From contig CM044868.1 of assembly GCA_024500155.1 (NCBI GenBank), forward strand, positions 38,264,165 through 38,328,164: 64,000 nucleotides of DNA. Direction: 5' to 3'. Positions 52,167 through 63,000 of the stretch are shown piece by piece. The notes under the pieces were generated by a model, which was not told the DNA's origin, searched no databases, and saw nothing but the letters and a program-made list of their open reading frames with translations. Within the stretch, counting starts at the first letter, position 1; the number at the start of each line of letters is the position of its first letter. This DNA comes from Chenopodium formosanum. Lineage: Eukaryota > Streptophyta > Magnoliopsida > Caryophyllales > Amaranthaceae. A program made the translations under genes and the position numbers.

Positions 52167-53778
52167 TGTTGGGGTTTGGTGAGTCCGACTCACCGCGAAA
52201 ACAACCCCGACCCGAGGAACCACTCGCAATAATTAAAATCATAAAGCATAAATAAATAATCACAAAGAAAAGATAACGAATCTTACCCTCGAAGCGAGCT
52301 TCGCCCAAAAACCGGGGCTCTTACTTGAAAGCTACGAGCACGTCAAGCGCCGCGCCTCCGACAGAATCCACCCACAAAAAGGCGAACACAACTTTAAGGT
52401 CCCCTACCTTGGGGTTAGCAAGGTCCGACCAAAACCCGAGTGTTACATGAGTTTAAGAGTTTTCCCAAAAATTATGGAATGCTCTTTTTAACTCCCACTC
52501 AAGCAAAGAATTCTCAAGCCATGCCATGACTATTTATAAGGAAGTATGCCTTGTGAATTTCACTCATCTTTCAATGTGGGACTTTTCACAAAAAGATCCC
52601 ACATGGAAAGATTGGTGAATTCAACCCTAAATTAAATAAACAAAGGAACAAGTAACAAGTGTCACATGGTTAGGTGTGGACCACTTTCTCACTTGGTCCC
52701 CAAGGCATTTCACATGCAATGTGAACTAACCATGTGTCACCCAACCTTGAGCCCCAAGTTGGGTTCGGTTGGCCCATTTTATTTTGGACCGTGTCCATGA
52801 CCCATCAACCCGGGTCCACGGCCATTGCCACATGTGTCGCCACCGTGGCGCGCCGCCACCATGGCGCTGCCACGTGGCACGCTGCCACTTGGCGGCTTCC
52901 AACGTGGCGGCCACGTGTGCTGCCACATGGCGTTTTGCCATGTGTGCTGCCACGTGGCATGCTCCTATTGGGCATGCATTCCTAGACTTTCACGTGGCTA
53001 GGATTTTACTTGTTACTTGATGCATTTTCCCTTCTCGCCAAATCCTAAATTTTGGCTCGACATTTGAGATTCTCCGACGCTCGATTTCGACGCTCCAAGC
53101 TCGAATTTCCGACGTCTAAATGTTTAACACTCGGGCGACGAATTAATTTCTTTCGAATTAATTCGTCGAGTTGGTTCGTATATTTTGCTTGGGTGTGACC
53201 CGAAGGGTTCAGTCAAGATTAAGTTGTAATATTAATTATATTAATATTACTGATCGGAAGCGGCCTCCACCCAGGCATTCCGATCACTTAACCTTACTGA
53301 ATATATTAGCTTTCTAATAATTCTGAACCCGCTATCAGAATAATACACTTGTTCGAAGGACACCATTCCTTTCAATCTCCCACTTGTCCTTCCGGACATG
53401 TGTGCATTTAGTGTATAGAAGATTACTAGTCATCTTTGTTACGTCCAGAAGTGTTTCTCGAAATCCGAGTTTGACTGTCAATAAGCAGATGATTTCTAAA
53501 ATCCATCTGAGCACTGCAATGCATTTTTCAGAGTCTCGCTCTTCGAGAGGCCTTGTAAACAACAAGACATGTTCCCTATTGTTAGTAGGGGGACATTTCC
53601 AGTCTTGTAATGTAGCTTCTCTTACTAAGAGGACTCACCCGCCTGATATCTGTCTTTATAATCCCCAGTTACGGTAGACGTTTGGCGGATACCAAAGCGG
53701 ACCAGTACTCAAACAAGAGATCTCCCAATACTCATGGTCAAAGGAAAAAAGTTCCGATAGTAATAATGATCATTTTTG
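52167..53778. other. Unidentified non-coding repeat, possibly part of a Ty1-copia LTR
   Basis: Begins TGTTGGGGTTTGGTGAGTC, an LTR-like start, directly at the end of T5 gag. It contains a CATGTG/CACGTG-rich cluster (52840-52965), a palindrome GAATTAATTTCTTTCGAATTAATTC near 53130 and pyrimidine-rich words (CTCCCACTTGTCCTTCC). No ORF with a recognisable product. The sequence probably continues beyond CRM-C at about 60006. The copia suggestion rests only on style and is weak. Confidence 0.35.
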
Positions 53779-54524
53779 TGATGCAAGTCTAAGCATGGAG
53801 AACTTCGAAGATTTGCTTATCATGCATCAAGATAGCTTGTCCCTAAACATTGATTCAAGCCAAGCATTGCATGGACACTTTCTTGGATATCAAAGCAAAG
53901 CCACGGTTTGCTTAGTGTTTTTTCTTGGAGTCTAGTTCACTTTCTTGAACTTTCTTGAATTTTCTTTACTTAGATTTTGCTTACAAGTTTTTACCTTTCA
54001 CTTGAAAGGGTTTTTCTTGGTTCAAGCATTAGGATCTTTAATCTTTATTTAGTTCTTTAATTTTTATTTATTTATTTAGTTGCTTTAAAAATCAGTTAGT
54101 TAGCAAAATAAATCAGTTTAGGCGTGTGCTTGTTCTCCAAGGAGTTTGGTGTATGCTTGTGCTCCAAGGTGCTTGCTCTTCAAGCAAGTTAGAATTCTAG
54201 TTTAATTAGGATTGAATTAGGGACTTGTCCTAATCTTCCTAGGTAAACTAAGTCTTATAAATAGGGCTGTAACCACACGAATAAACATACATATAGATTA
54301 ATATTCAGATTATTTCTTAAGTTGCATACTTGAGTTTTGGTTGATTGCGATCAATTGCTGTTTTGCTTGTTTTAGTTAAAACATTCGTTTGGATTGATTA
54401 ATTAGGTGGATTCTTAATTGATTAATCTTAGTTTTTGTTTAATTCTTGGTGGATTTCCTGTATAGAATTAGACTTAAACATATCCCTTGTGTTTTGTTGA
54501 TTTTCGGATCAATAATTCACATCA
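53779..54524 (+). mobile_element. CRM-C 5' LTR
   Basis: 746 bp with TATAAATAG at 54256-54264. Confidence 0.92.
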
Positions 54525-54528
54525 TCTT

Positions 54529-54541
54529 TGGTATCAGAGCC
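54529..54541 (+). other. CRM-C PBS (initiator Met tRNA type)
   Basis: TGGTATCAGAGCC, four bases after the LTR, as in CRM-A and CRM-B (45549-45561). Confidence 0.9.
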
Positions 54542-54816
54542 AGGTTACGCAACTTCGGAAAAAATTAAACTGGGAACAATTAGCTAAGAATTTTTGCGTG
54601 ATTCTTTTTGCATTGAACTCTAAAAACGTCCAGCTATCACCATATAAAATTTCATAATTTTTAGTTGAGTAACGCGTTCTACACAGCCTCAAACATTTGG
54701 TGTTTGTGCACTGATTTGCGGATGAGAGTCCGGTTTTTGTGTTGCCTAGTTTTCCTTCAAGATTCGATCTTTTAATCAAGATTTTTGCATGAAATGACTT
54801 GATTTGTGTAGGAATC

Positions 54817-55813
54817 ATGAGTGAAGAGGAGGTTCCACAGGTTCCAAGGGGATTAACCTTAGAACAGGCTCAAAATCTTAGAAGAGATAGGCGAATTGAC
54901 GAGTTGGCTGCAAGGATGGATGAGATATTAAAAAGGCTTGATACTCTTGCTGGAGATTCTTCAAGGAAAGGGAATTCTAACCCTAATTCTGGTTCAAGTG
55001 AGGAAGAACAACCAAGGAGGAACCCAAAGAGGCCACGAAATAATTATTCCTCAAGTGATGAATCACCAAGGCCTAGGAGAAGAGATAGACCAAAGGATGA
55101 TGATAGGAACCTTAGATTAGATCTTCCCGAATTCAATGGGAGTATGAATGAACCTGAAAAATACTTTGAGTGGATTAGAAGGGCCGAGACACTCTTTGAT
55201 TACAAGGAGTATGATGAAAGGAAAAGATGCAAATTGGCTGAATTAAAACTGACCGGTTATGCTAGTCTTTGGTATGATAATCTAAAGAAGAAAAGGCATA
55301 AGGAGGGGCGTGCAAGAATGTCAACTTGGGAACAACTCAAGAAGCACATGAAAAAAAGGTTCGTACCTAGTGATTATATTCAAGATGTTTATCTTAAGAT
55401 GCAACTTTTTAAACAAAATTCTATGACTGTTGAGAATTATATTGGTGAATTTGAAAAGTTATGCATGCTATGTGGCTTAGAAGAGATTGTTGAGCATAAG
55501 ATTGCTAGATTTATTTCGGGGTTGAATGAATATTGCTGAAAAAGTTGAATTGCAACAATATTGGTCCTTTGAGGATGTTTGCAAGGTAGCTTTGAAAGTT
55601 GAAAAACAGATAAAGGGGAAGAAAGGGACATACACTAAGCCCTTTGTAAAAGGTTTCACTAAACCTTTTGAGAAGAACAGCTTGGAGAAAAGTGGTTCTA
55701 GTTCGAACTACAAGGAGACTAAATTAAAGTTTGAAGCTCCTAAAAAGCTTGTTGAAGATAGGAAGTGCTTCAAGTGTGGTAGTGTTGGTCACATTGCAAC
55801 TAATTGTCCATAA
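54817..55813 (+). pseudogene. CRM-C gag
   Basis: ATG 54817 (MSEEEVPQ). It is parallel to CRM-A with the gag core intact, then the same 2-nt deletion near 55526-55534 ending the first frame with TGA at 55539. The second frame (55526-55813, MNIAEKVELQQYW) includes the knuckle CFKCGSVGHIATNC and ends with TAA at 55811-55813, where A and B have TCA (Ser). So gag is broken twice. The N-terminal two thirds could still make a Gag of about 240 residues. Confidence 0.86.
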
Positions 55814-55822
55814 AAAAGAGTA

Positions 55823-58800
55823 ATGACTGCTCAAGAGTGGGAACAAGAACAAGCTAAGTGTGAGCAAGGTAGTGACTATGAAGAAAAGAACGAAGAGGAA
55901 AACTTTGAAGAAGAGGAGGGGCATATTGACGAAATTGATCCCGAGACTCATGGTCAAAGTTTGGTTCTAAGAAGGGCACTACACTCTAAAACCGTACCTA
56001 TGGAAAACAATCAAAGGGAGAAAATCTTTCATACAAGGTGCAAGGTAGAAGATAGGTTGTGTGATATGATCATAGACACGGGGAGTTGCACTAATGTGGT
56101 ATCTACTACTTTGGTAGACAAATTGAAGTGGCCAACTACTGAAGATCCAAGCCCTTATAAGCTTCATTGGCTTAATAATTCGAGTGATGTTAAGGTAACT
56201 AAACAAGCCTTAATCTCCTTTTCAATTGGTAAATTTCATGATAAAGTTTTGTGTGATGTTTGTCCTATGGATGCTTGTCATATACTATTAGGCCGTCCTT
56301 TGCAATATGATAGATTTGTAAAGTTTGATGGAAGGACTAATGTGTATGTTGTGAGAAAAGGAGAAAAAGAGAGACCGGTTGCTTTAAAACCTTTGATAAG
56401 CAACAAGTCCTCTAATGTTACCTCTAATTCGAAGAGTTCTTATTTGATTAGTGAGAGGGAATTAGAAAAAGAGATTTGCAGCAACAATGTGGTATATATA
56501 CTTGTTTCTAATGAGATTCGAATTGATCAAGATAAACAAGCAAAGAGGTCGTATGAATTGGAATCTGTTTTAGAAGAATTCAAGGATGTCTTTCCTAAGG
56601 AATTACCTCCGGGACTACCTCCTATTCGTGGGATAGAGCATCAAATTGACTTGATTCCGGGAGCATCATTACCTAATAAGGCAGCCTATAGAAGTAATCC
56701 GGAAGAAACAAAGGAGATGCAAAGGCAAATTGAAGAGCTTATGGCTAGAGGATACGTGAGGGAAAGTATGAGCCCTTGTGTTGTGCCTACTTTACTTGTC
56801 CCAAAGAAAGATGGGAGTTGGCGCATGTGTATTGATAGTAGGAGTGTGAATAACATCACTATCAAATACCGATTTCCTATTCCAAGGTTAGATGATCTAC
56901 TTGATGAACTACATGGTTCAAAGTTGTTTTCTAAGATTGATCTTATGAGTGGTTATCATCAAATTCGAATGAGAGAAGGAGATGAGTGGAAAACAACATT
57001 CAAGACTAAGTTAGGGTTGTATGAATGGTTGGTGATGCCGTTTGGACTCACTAATGCACCTAGCACTTTCATGAGGTTGATGCATGAGGTACTTAAACCT
57101 TTCCTTGGAAAGTTTGTTGTTGTTTATTTAGATGATATTCTGATATACTCTAAAAGTTTGCATGATCATTTAAATCATCTAACAAGTGTGTTTAAAGTTT
57201 TAAGAGAGAAGAAACTCTATGCTAAGCTTGAAAAATGCTACTTCTTGGTACCTAGTGTTACTTTTCTTGGTTATGTTGTATCAAAGGATGGAGTTTCAGT
57301 TGATCATTCGAAAGTAGAGGCTATTAAAACTTGGCCTATTTCTACTAATATGAGTGAAGTAAGGTCTTTTCATGGTCTAGCTTCGTTCTATAGAAGATTT
57401 GTCAAGAATTTCTCAAGTATTGTGGCGCCTATGACTGAATGTTTGAAGAAGGACAAGGGTAAATTCGAATGGACTAAAGAAGCTCAAAGTGCGTTTGAGT
57501 TGGTTAAAAAGAAGCTATGTGAAGCACCTATACTTGCGTTACCAGATTTCACAAGTCCTTTTGAAGTTGAAACCGATGCTAGTGGAGTTGGAATTGGAGC
57601 AGTTTTACTCCAAAAGAAGAGGCCTATTGCATATTTCAGTGAGAAATTGGGAGGAGCTCGATTGAAATATTCTACTTATGATAAAGAGTTCTATGCCATT
57701 GTTAGAGCTTTAGATCATTGGAGTCATTATCTCCGACCTAATCACTTTGTGTTGCATTCTGATCATGAAGCATTGAAGTACATACATGGACAACAAAAGC
57801 TCAATCCTAGACATGCTACGTGGGTTGAATTTTTACAATCATTTAATTTTTCTTCAAGGTACAAAGAAGGGAATTCGAATGTTGTGGCTGATGCATTATC
57901 TAGAAGATACACTTTGATTGGAATTCTAAATAGCAAGCTACTTGGTTTTGAATTGATCAAAGAATACTACAAAGGTGATGATGATTTTGCTACATTGATT
58001 GAAGAGTGTTCTAAAGGAGCCGTGGGTTCTTATTTGCTGCAAGATGGTTTTCTTTTCAAAGGAAATCGACTTTGTCTTCCTAAGTGTTCTATTAGAGAGC
58101 TAGTTGTTAGAGAAGCTCATGGGGGAGGAATTGCTGGTCACTTTGGCATTACAAAGACCTTGAGTATGTTACAAGAACACTTCTTTTGGCCTAAGATGCT
58201 CACGAATGTACAACTAGTTATTTCTAGGTGTGCAACTTGTCAAAAGGCGAAGGCTACTTTTCATCAAGGCTTGTATACTCCTTTACCTGTTCCAGATTCA
58301 CCTTGGGAAGATATTTCTATGGATTTTATTGTGGGATTGCCGAGAACACAACGGGGGAAAGACTCTATTATGGTTGTTGTGGATAGGTTCTCTAAGATGG
58401 TTCATTTTGTTCCTTGTCACAAAGTGGATGATGCTATGAAAGTGGCGGAATTATACTTCAAAGAGATTGTTAGATTGCATGGAATTCCGAAAACTATTGT
58501 GAGTGATAGAGATACAAAGTTCATGAGTTTCTTTTGGAAGTCTTTATGGAAGCTTGTGGGAACTAAATTGCTCTTTAGTACATCTTACCATCCACAAATT
58601 GATGGACAAACCGAGGTTACTAATCGTACTCTTGGTGCGCTTTTGCGTGGGTTAGTGAGTAAGACACAAAAGGATTGGGACATCAAGTTAGCTCATGCGG
58701 AGTTTGCTTATAATAGATCACCTACATATGCTACCAAACATAGTCCTTTTGAGGTAGTCTATGAAGTCAATCCGAAACTTCCAATTGATCTTGTTCCATT

Positions 58801-59014
58801 GCCTAAGGGTGAGTTAATTCACAAAGATGCCGAGTCTAAGTTGAAGAGTATGCTGAAATTACATGCTCAAGTTCGAACAAGAATAGAGAAAGTAAATGAC
58901 ATGTACAAATCTAGAGCAAACAAGCATAGAAAGCAACAAGGTTACAATGTTGGAGACTTGGTATGGTTACATTTGAGAAGGAAAGATTTCCAGGAAAACG
59001 CAAGAATAAGTTGA
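55823..59014 (+). CDS. CRM-C protease-RT-RNase H-integrase, 1063 codons open
   Basis: Longest intact pol of the window. Order with rough residues from 55823: acidic linker (1-45), protease IDTGSCTNVV (about 82), RT from about 255 with YLDDILIYS at about 435, RNase H with ETDASGVGIGAVL at about 581, HSDHEAL and NVVADALSRR, integrase zinc domain (about 763-807, H-H then CATCQ), core with Asp in MDFIVGL (about 834), Asp in VSDRDTKF (about 894) and Glu in GQTEVTNRT, 35 residues apart. A one-base deletion near 58975-58982 (GAGAAGG for GAGAAAGG) throws off the C-terminal domain, ending at 59014. Active-site residues are all present. The open frame starts just after the gag stop at 55813, so it lacks its normal translation start. 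Confidence 0.9.
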   Translation: MTAQEWEQEQAKCEQGSDYEEKNEEENFEEEEGHIDEIDPETHGQSLVLRRALHSKTVPMENNQREKIFHTRCKVEDRLCDMIIDTGSCTNVVSTTLVDKLKWPTTEDPSPYKLHWLNNSSDVKVTKQALISFSIGKFHDKVLCDVCPMDACHILLGRPLQYDRFVKFDGRTNVYVVRKGEKERPVALKPLISNKSSNVTSNSKSSYLISERELEKEICSNNVVYILVSNEIRIDQDKQAKRSYELESVLEEFKDVFPKELPPGLPPIRGIEHQIDLIPGASLPNKAAYRSNPEETKEMQRQIEELMARGYVRESMSPCVVPTLLVPKKDGSWRMCIDSRSVNNITIKYRFPIPRLDDLLDELHGSKLFSKIDLMSGYHQIRMREGDEWKTTFKTKLGLYEWLVMPFGLTNAPSTFMRLMHEVLKPFLGKFVVVYLDDILIYSKSLHDHLNHLTSVFKVLREKKLYAKLEKCYFLVPSVTFLGYVVSKDGVSVDHSKVEAIKTWPISTNMSEVRSFHGLASFYRRFVKNFSSIVAPMTECLKKDKGKFEWTKEAQSAFELVKKKLCEAPILALPDFTSPFEVETDASGVGIGAVLLQKKRPIAYFSEKLGGARLKYSTYDKEFYAIVRALDHWSHYLRPNHFVLHSDHEALKYIHGQQKLNPRHATWVEFLQSFNFSSRYKEGNSNVVADALSRRYTLIGILNSKLLGFELIKEYYKGDDDFATLIEECSKGAVGSYLLQDGFLFKGNRLCLPKCSIRELVVREAHGGGIAGHFGITKTLSMLQEHFFWPKMLTNVQLVISRCATCQKAKATFHQGLYTPLPVPDSPWEDISMDFIVGLPRTQRGKDSIMVVVDRFSKMVHFVPCHKVDDAMKVAELYFKEIVRLHGIPKTIVSDRDTKFMSFFWKSLWKLVGTKLLFSTSYHPQIDGQTEVTNRTLGALLRGLVSKTQKDWDIKLAHAEFAYNRSPTYATKHSPFEVVYEVNPKLPIDLVPLPKGELIHKDAESKLKSMLKLHAQVRTRIEKVNDMYKSRANKHRKQQGYNVGDLVWLHLRRKDFQENARIS

Positions 59015-59349
59015 TGCCTAGAAGTGAAGGTCCTTTCAAGATTATTGAGAAGATCAATGACAATGCTTATAAGTTAGAACTTCCGGGAGAATATGGAGTT
59101 AGTGCTACATTCAATGTTGGCGATTTGGCTAAGTATATTCCTGATGAGGAACTTCGAGATTTGAGGACAAATTCTTTCGAAGAAGAGGAGGATGATGCAA
59201 GTCTAAGCATGGAGAACTTCGAAGATTTGCTTATCATGCATCAAGATAGCTTGTCCCTAAACATTGATTCAAGCCAAGCATTGCATGGACACTTTCTTGG
59301 ATATCAAAGCAAAGCCACGGTTTGCTTAGTGGTTTTTCTTGGAGTCTAG
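58963..59349 (+). pseudogene. CRM-C integrase C-terminal domain (shifted frame, runs into LTR)
   Basis: Continues the integrase after the one-base deletion: KERFPGKRKNKLMPRSEGPFKI, NAYKLELPGEYGVSATFNVGDLAKYI, DEELRDLRTNSFEEEEDDA, then the LTR-encoded tail ending TAG 59349. The last 157 bases are inside the 3' LTR. In CRM elements this end region is thought to help target centromeric chromatin; that role is from the literature on the clade and not visible in sequence. Confidence 0.82.
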
Positions 59350-59938
59350 TTCACTTTCTTGAACTTTCTTGAATTTTCTTTACTTAGATTTTGCTTACAA
59401 GTTTTTACCTTTCACTTGAAAGGGTTTTTCTTGGTTCAAGCATTAGGATTTTTAATCTTTATTTAGTTCTTTAATTTTTATTTATTTATTTAGTTGCTTT
59501 AAAAATCAGTTAGTTAGCAAAATAAATCAGTTTAGGCGTGTGCTTGTTCTCCAAGGAGTTTGGTGTATGCTTGTGCTCCAAGGTGCTTGCTCTTCAAGCA
59601 AGTTAGAATTCTATTTTAATTAGGATTGAATTAGGGACTTGTCCTAATCTTCTTAGGTAAACTAAGTCTTATAAATAGGGCTGTAAACACACGAATAAAC
59701 ATACATATAGATTAATATTCAGATTATTTCTTAAGTTGCATACTTGAGTTTTGGTTGATTGCGATCAATTGCTGTTTTGCTTGTTTTAGTTAAAACATTC
59801 GTTTGGATTGATTAATTAGGTGGATTCTTAATTGATTAATCTTAGTTTTTGTTTAATTCTTGGTGGATTTCCTGTATAGAATTAGACTTAAACATATCCC
59901 TTGTGTTTTGTTGATTTTCGGATCAATAATTCACATCA
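59193..59938 (+). mobile_element. CRM-C 3' LTR
   Basis: 746 bp, preceded by the coding purine tract; TSD TTTTG follows. Confidence 0.92.
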
Positions 59939-59943
59939 TTTTG

Positions 59944-60005
59944 GCACCGGTTTTGCCTGAACCGGTGCCATATGGGGGGTGCCTAATGCTATTTTTCTAC
60001 TAGTG
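59944..60005. mobile_element. CACTA-type (En/Spm) transposon end, truncated by or adjacent to CRM-C
   Basis: The stretch ends TTTTTCTACTAGTG at 60005; reversed this is CACTAGTAGAAAAA, a typical plant CACTA terminus. A perfect inverted repeat GGCACCGGTT / AACCGGTGCC sits inside (59943-59969), as in CACTA subterminal regions. No partner end was found left of CRM-C, so only about 60 bp are recognisable. Confidence 0.6.
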
Positions 60006-63000
60006 TGAGAAAATACTTATGACTATTTTTTAAATCTCTTAAAGTATCCTCATAGGTCGATCCAGGATGGTTCTAAACCAATACCTGTGCAAATGATTTA
60101 TATCCTCATAGCATAAGAAACGGTGCTATAAATCATACTACACACTAATCTCTCATGGTCCACAAAATATGACCTTGATTAGGGATAATTTTCGATTAAA
60201 ATATTCAATGTTCACTTAATAGGTGTTTCTTTATCCAAGTCATTGACTTGATACCCTATTTTGAATATTTATTAAAATCGAATGGACTCATTATTTAATT
60301 CTAAACCACAATTAAATAGTTTTGTGGAATATTTAGAAATATTTTATTCCACTATGAAACTTCACAATGTTTCATCTTATGATAAATGGTTTTTCCCAAA
60401 TGTTTTAAGAGTAGTACTCTTCATAAAACATTCATAAAAATCACACTCATATTTGATATGCTTGATTTCTTTCATGCAATTATGAATGTTGTTGTTCACT
60501 TATTGCATAGGTTTAGTTATAGTTACTTTGCAAACCTTAGCATCTTCATTATCCACCATTTCCATAATAAGATGATAAAATTTTGAGAGTGTTAATGGAT
60601 TACATGTGATTCAGGATTTATTGTCCAAGCAATGGCTCCCACTCATTTTTATGATTCGAGACCTTCTACTTGACAACCTACAATCATCAACGTTCAACAA
60701 CGAACTTTTCCATTTAACATCTTTCCTTATTATTGCCTTTAAGGCAACAATATTCTCAACATATATTTTAGTAGACTCCCTGATGATGCCTTGCTTGGGT
60801 TTCACTCCATGCGACTTACAACGATTTGGGATACCCTAATCACTTGTGAGCATGGAAGTTTTCCTTAAATTCCCGCACATTATACATGGATGCACATCCA
60901 TGTTACCATTCTCAAGCCACGACACTTCTTGCCTCGTGCTTATAAATGGCTTCCTTCCTAAGGATCTAATCCTTGTTAAGGTTTGTGCTTGCAACATCAA
61001 AACTCAAATTATATATGTTTCCATGCGTCAAGAACTCATCCAACTACTTATCTAAGTTCTTTGGATGTTCTTGACTATAATCTAATGATCTAATACTTAG
61101 ATTAATGTCGATTGGTATTATATACGTACTTCACATGCTCTAAGCATTTAAGTCATCTAACGATTCCATATCATAGCTTTACATGATAGATTTAATTCTA
61201 GAATTATTCTCAATTTTATTCCATCCATATAACATTTAGCTCATACAGTTACACTGAGTCTTGCCAAATTGTTTGCTATATGATATGGTTGAAAGTCTCC
61301 TACTAGAGTCTTTCTCGTTTGACTTAGTACTTAGCCTAGCTTATACATAGGTCAAACATTTACTTAGCTTCATACATATGGGTCGAAAGCCTTTCAAAGT
61401 CCTTCATGTTTAACATGGTAATGTCTTTTACTCATTTAAACATTTAATTAAGTCTATACCATAGAACTTAATTCCCAACATGTACTAAGTATCGTCTTTA
61501 GCTCGGTCCATTGTCAAAAATACTTTCAAATCTAAACATTTAGCATTTGATGGTTGTTTCACAATAGAGTTCATAAAATTCTTGTTGGACCATTACTTTT
61601 GCTCCCACTAAACTTCTTGTTCATCAGGATTTCTATGTTTCTCCATAAGTCAATCCTCTTATTAACTTTATGAGAAAACACGTTCCAATTCCTTCATGCA
61701 ATGCTTCCTTTAATCCTATGACGGATTCCATGTGCTTGCTTTCAAATCTAGCATTATCTAGATTTTCAAAACCCTTAGACTATTCCATAGTCACTTCCAA
61801 AATCCTATTTTGGGTAGGCGGTTTTTGTATCTATTTTGCCATATTTCATATGTGCAATTTTGCTAGATCAATCACTAAAAGACTTGAGCATTCCGATTAG
61901 TGAATGGTATTTTAAAATCAACTCCTTGATATTAATTATATCCTTTACAACCAATCTAGCTATGTATGCATATACATTTCCACATTTGTTAGTTTTCTCC
62001 TTGAAAACTTATTTGCAATCGATGGGTCTTTCACCTTTCATGCAAATTAATCAAGTTTCAAACATGATTTTCAAACATGGAGTCTATTTCGGATTTTCAT
62101 GGTCTTTAACCATTATTCAGAATTTGGATTTGTCGTACCTATCTTACAAGACATTATTCCTTTAATATCTAATAGTAAATAGTATGCTTGTAAGTCTTAG
62201 GTTTGTTTCTAATTTAATAGAAAATTTATAGGATTCAATCCAAGCCTTTGGTGAATTCTATACCTATACGGGGCAATTGCATCAAACACTGAGTTTTAAG
62301 GCGCTTTCAAAGCCCTTTTATTATGTTGATCTTACTCCAACATTTTTAATGTTTTGTGAGTAATGAATTCTCTTTTAAGGCACTTGTAAAGTCCTTTTGA
62401 GTATTCTTGATCAAGCATTCTCATCAAGTCCTTTAAGGTCTTCCGAGATTCTCAGTTCTAGTTTGTTGCTAAGTTCGATGGTCATCGAGTTCATTTGTCT
62501 CCCACTTGTCGTTTTGGAAATGTGTTACTTTCCAGAAAGACACTACTTAGAGCAACAAACAATTTTTGTTCTCAATTAGGATGTAGAGGTAATACCCGTA
62601 GTCTCACTTGAATACTTACAAAGAGACATGTATATTGTCTTTGGGTAAAAGTTCGTTATGAAACAAACAGTTAGCTCTTACTTGAGCTATCTTAGTCTTT
62701 ATTGAGCCATTCCGCTCCCACTGAGTCACCTAGCTCCCAATGAGCCACTTTCCTCCCACTGAGCTAGTGAACTCCCACTGAGACTAAGAGCCTTAGACAT
62801 AAACTTGAAAAGACTTTTAGAAGTTATTTCTATCCATAACTGAATATGGCGTCCTTTCTTAGCTTCGACACATTGTTTAGTATAACATTAGTCATTTGTG
62901 CAAATCTTTAAGAACTTTATAGGAAGGGTTGTGAACCATCATCGTTCGAGTCATTTTCAAATGACACCGAGGTCTCCATGAAGACACACTATGTTCTTTG

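Larger units (their letters stand above)
53779..59938 (+). mobile_element. CRM-C: complete CRM-type LTR retrotransposon
   Basis: LTRs are 53779-54524 and 59193-59938, both 746 bp with about five differences. The TSD is TTTTG (53774-53778, 59939-59943), a perfect match. PBS TGGTATCAGAGCC is at 54529-54541. All domains are present in order; this is the least damaged CRM copy here, with three or so lesions. Confidence 0.93.

Noticed and set aside
59943..59969. GGCACCGGTT inverted repeat as a transcription terminator
   Set aside because: It is followed by a CACTA terminus, and rho-independent terminators do not apply in a plant nuclear genome.
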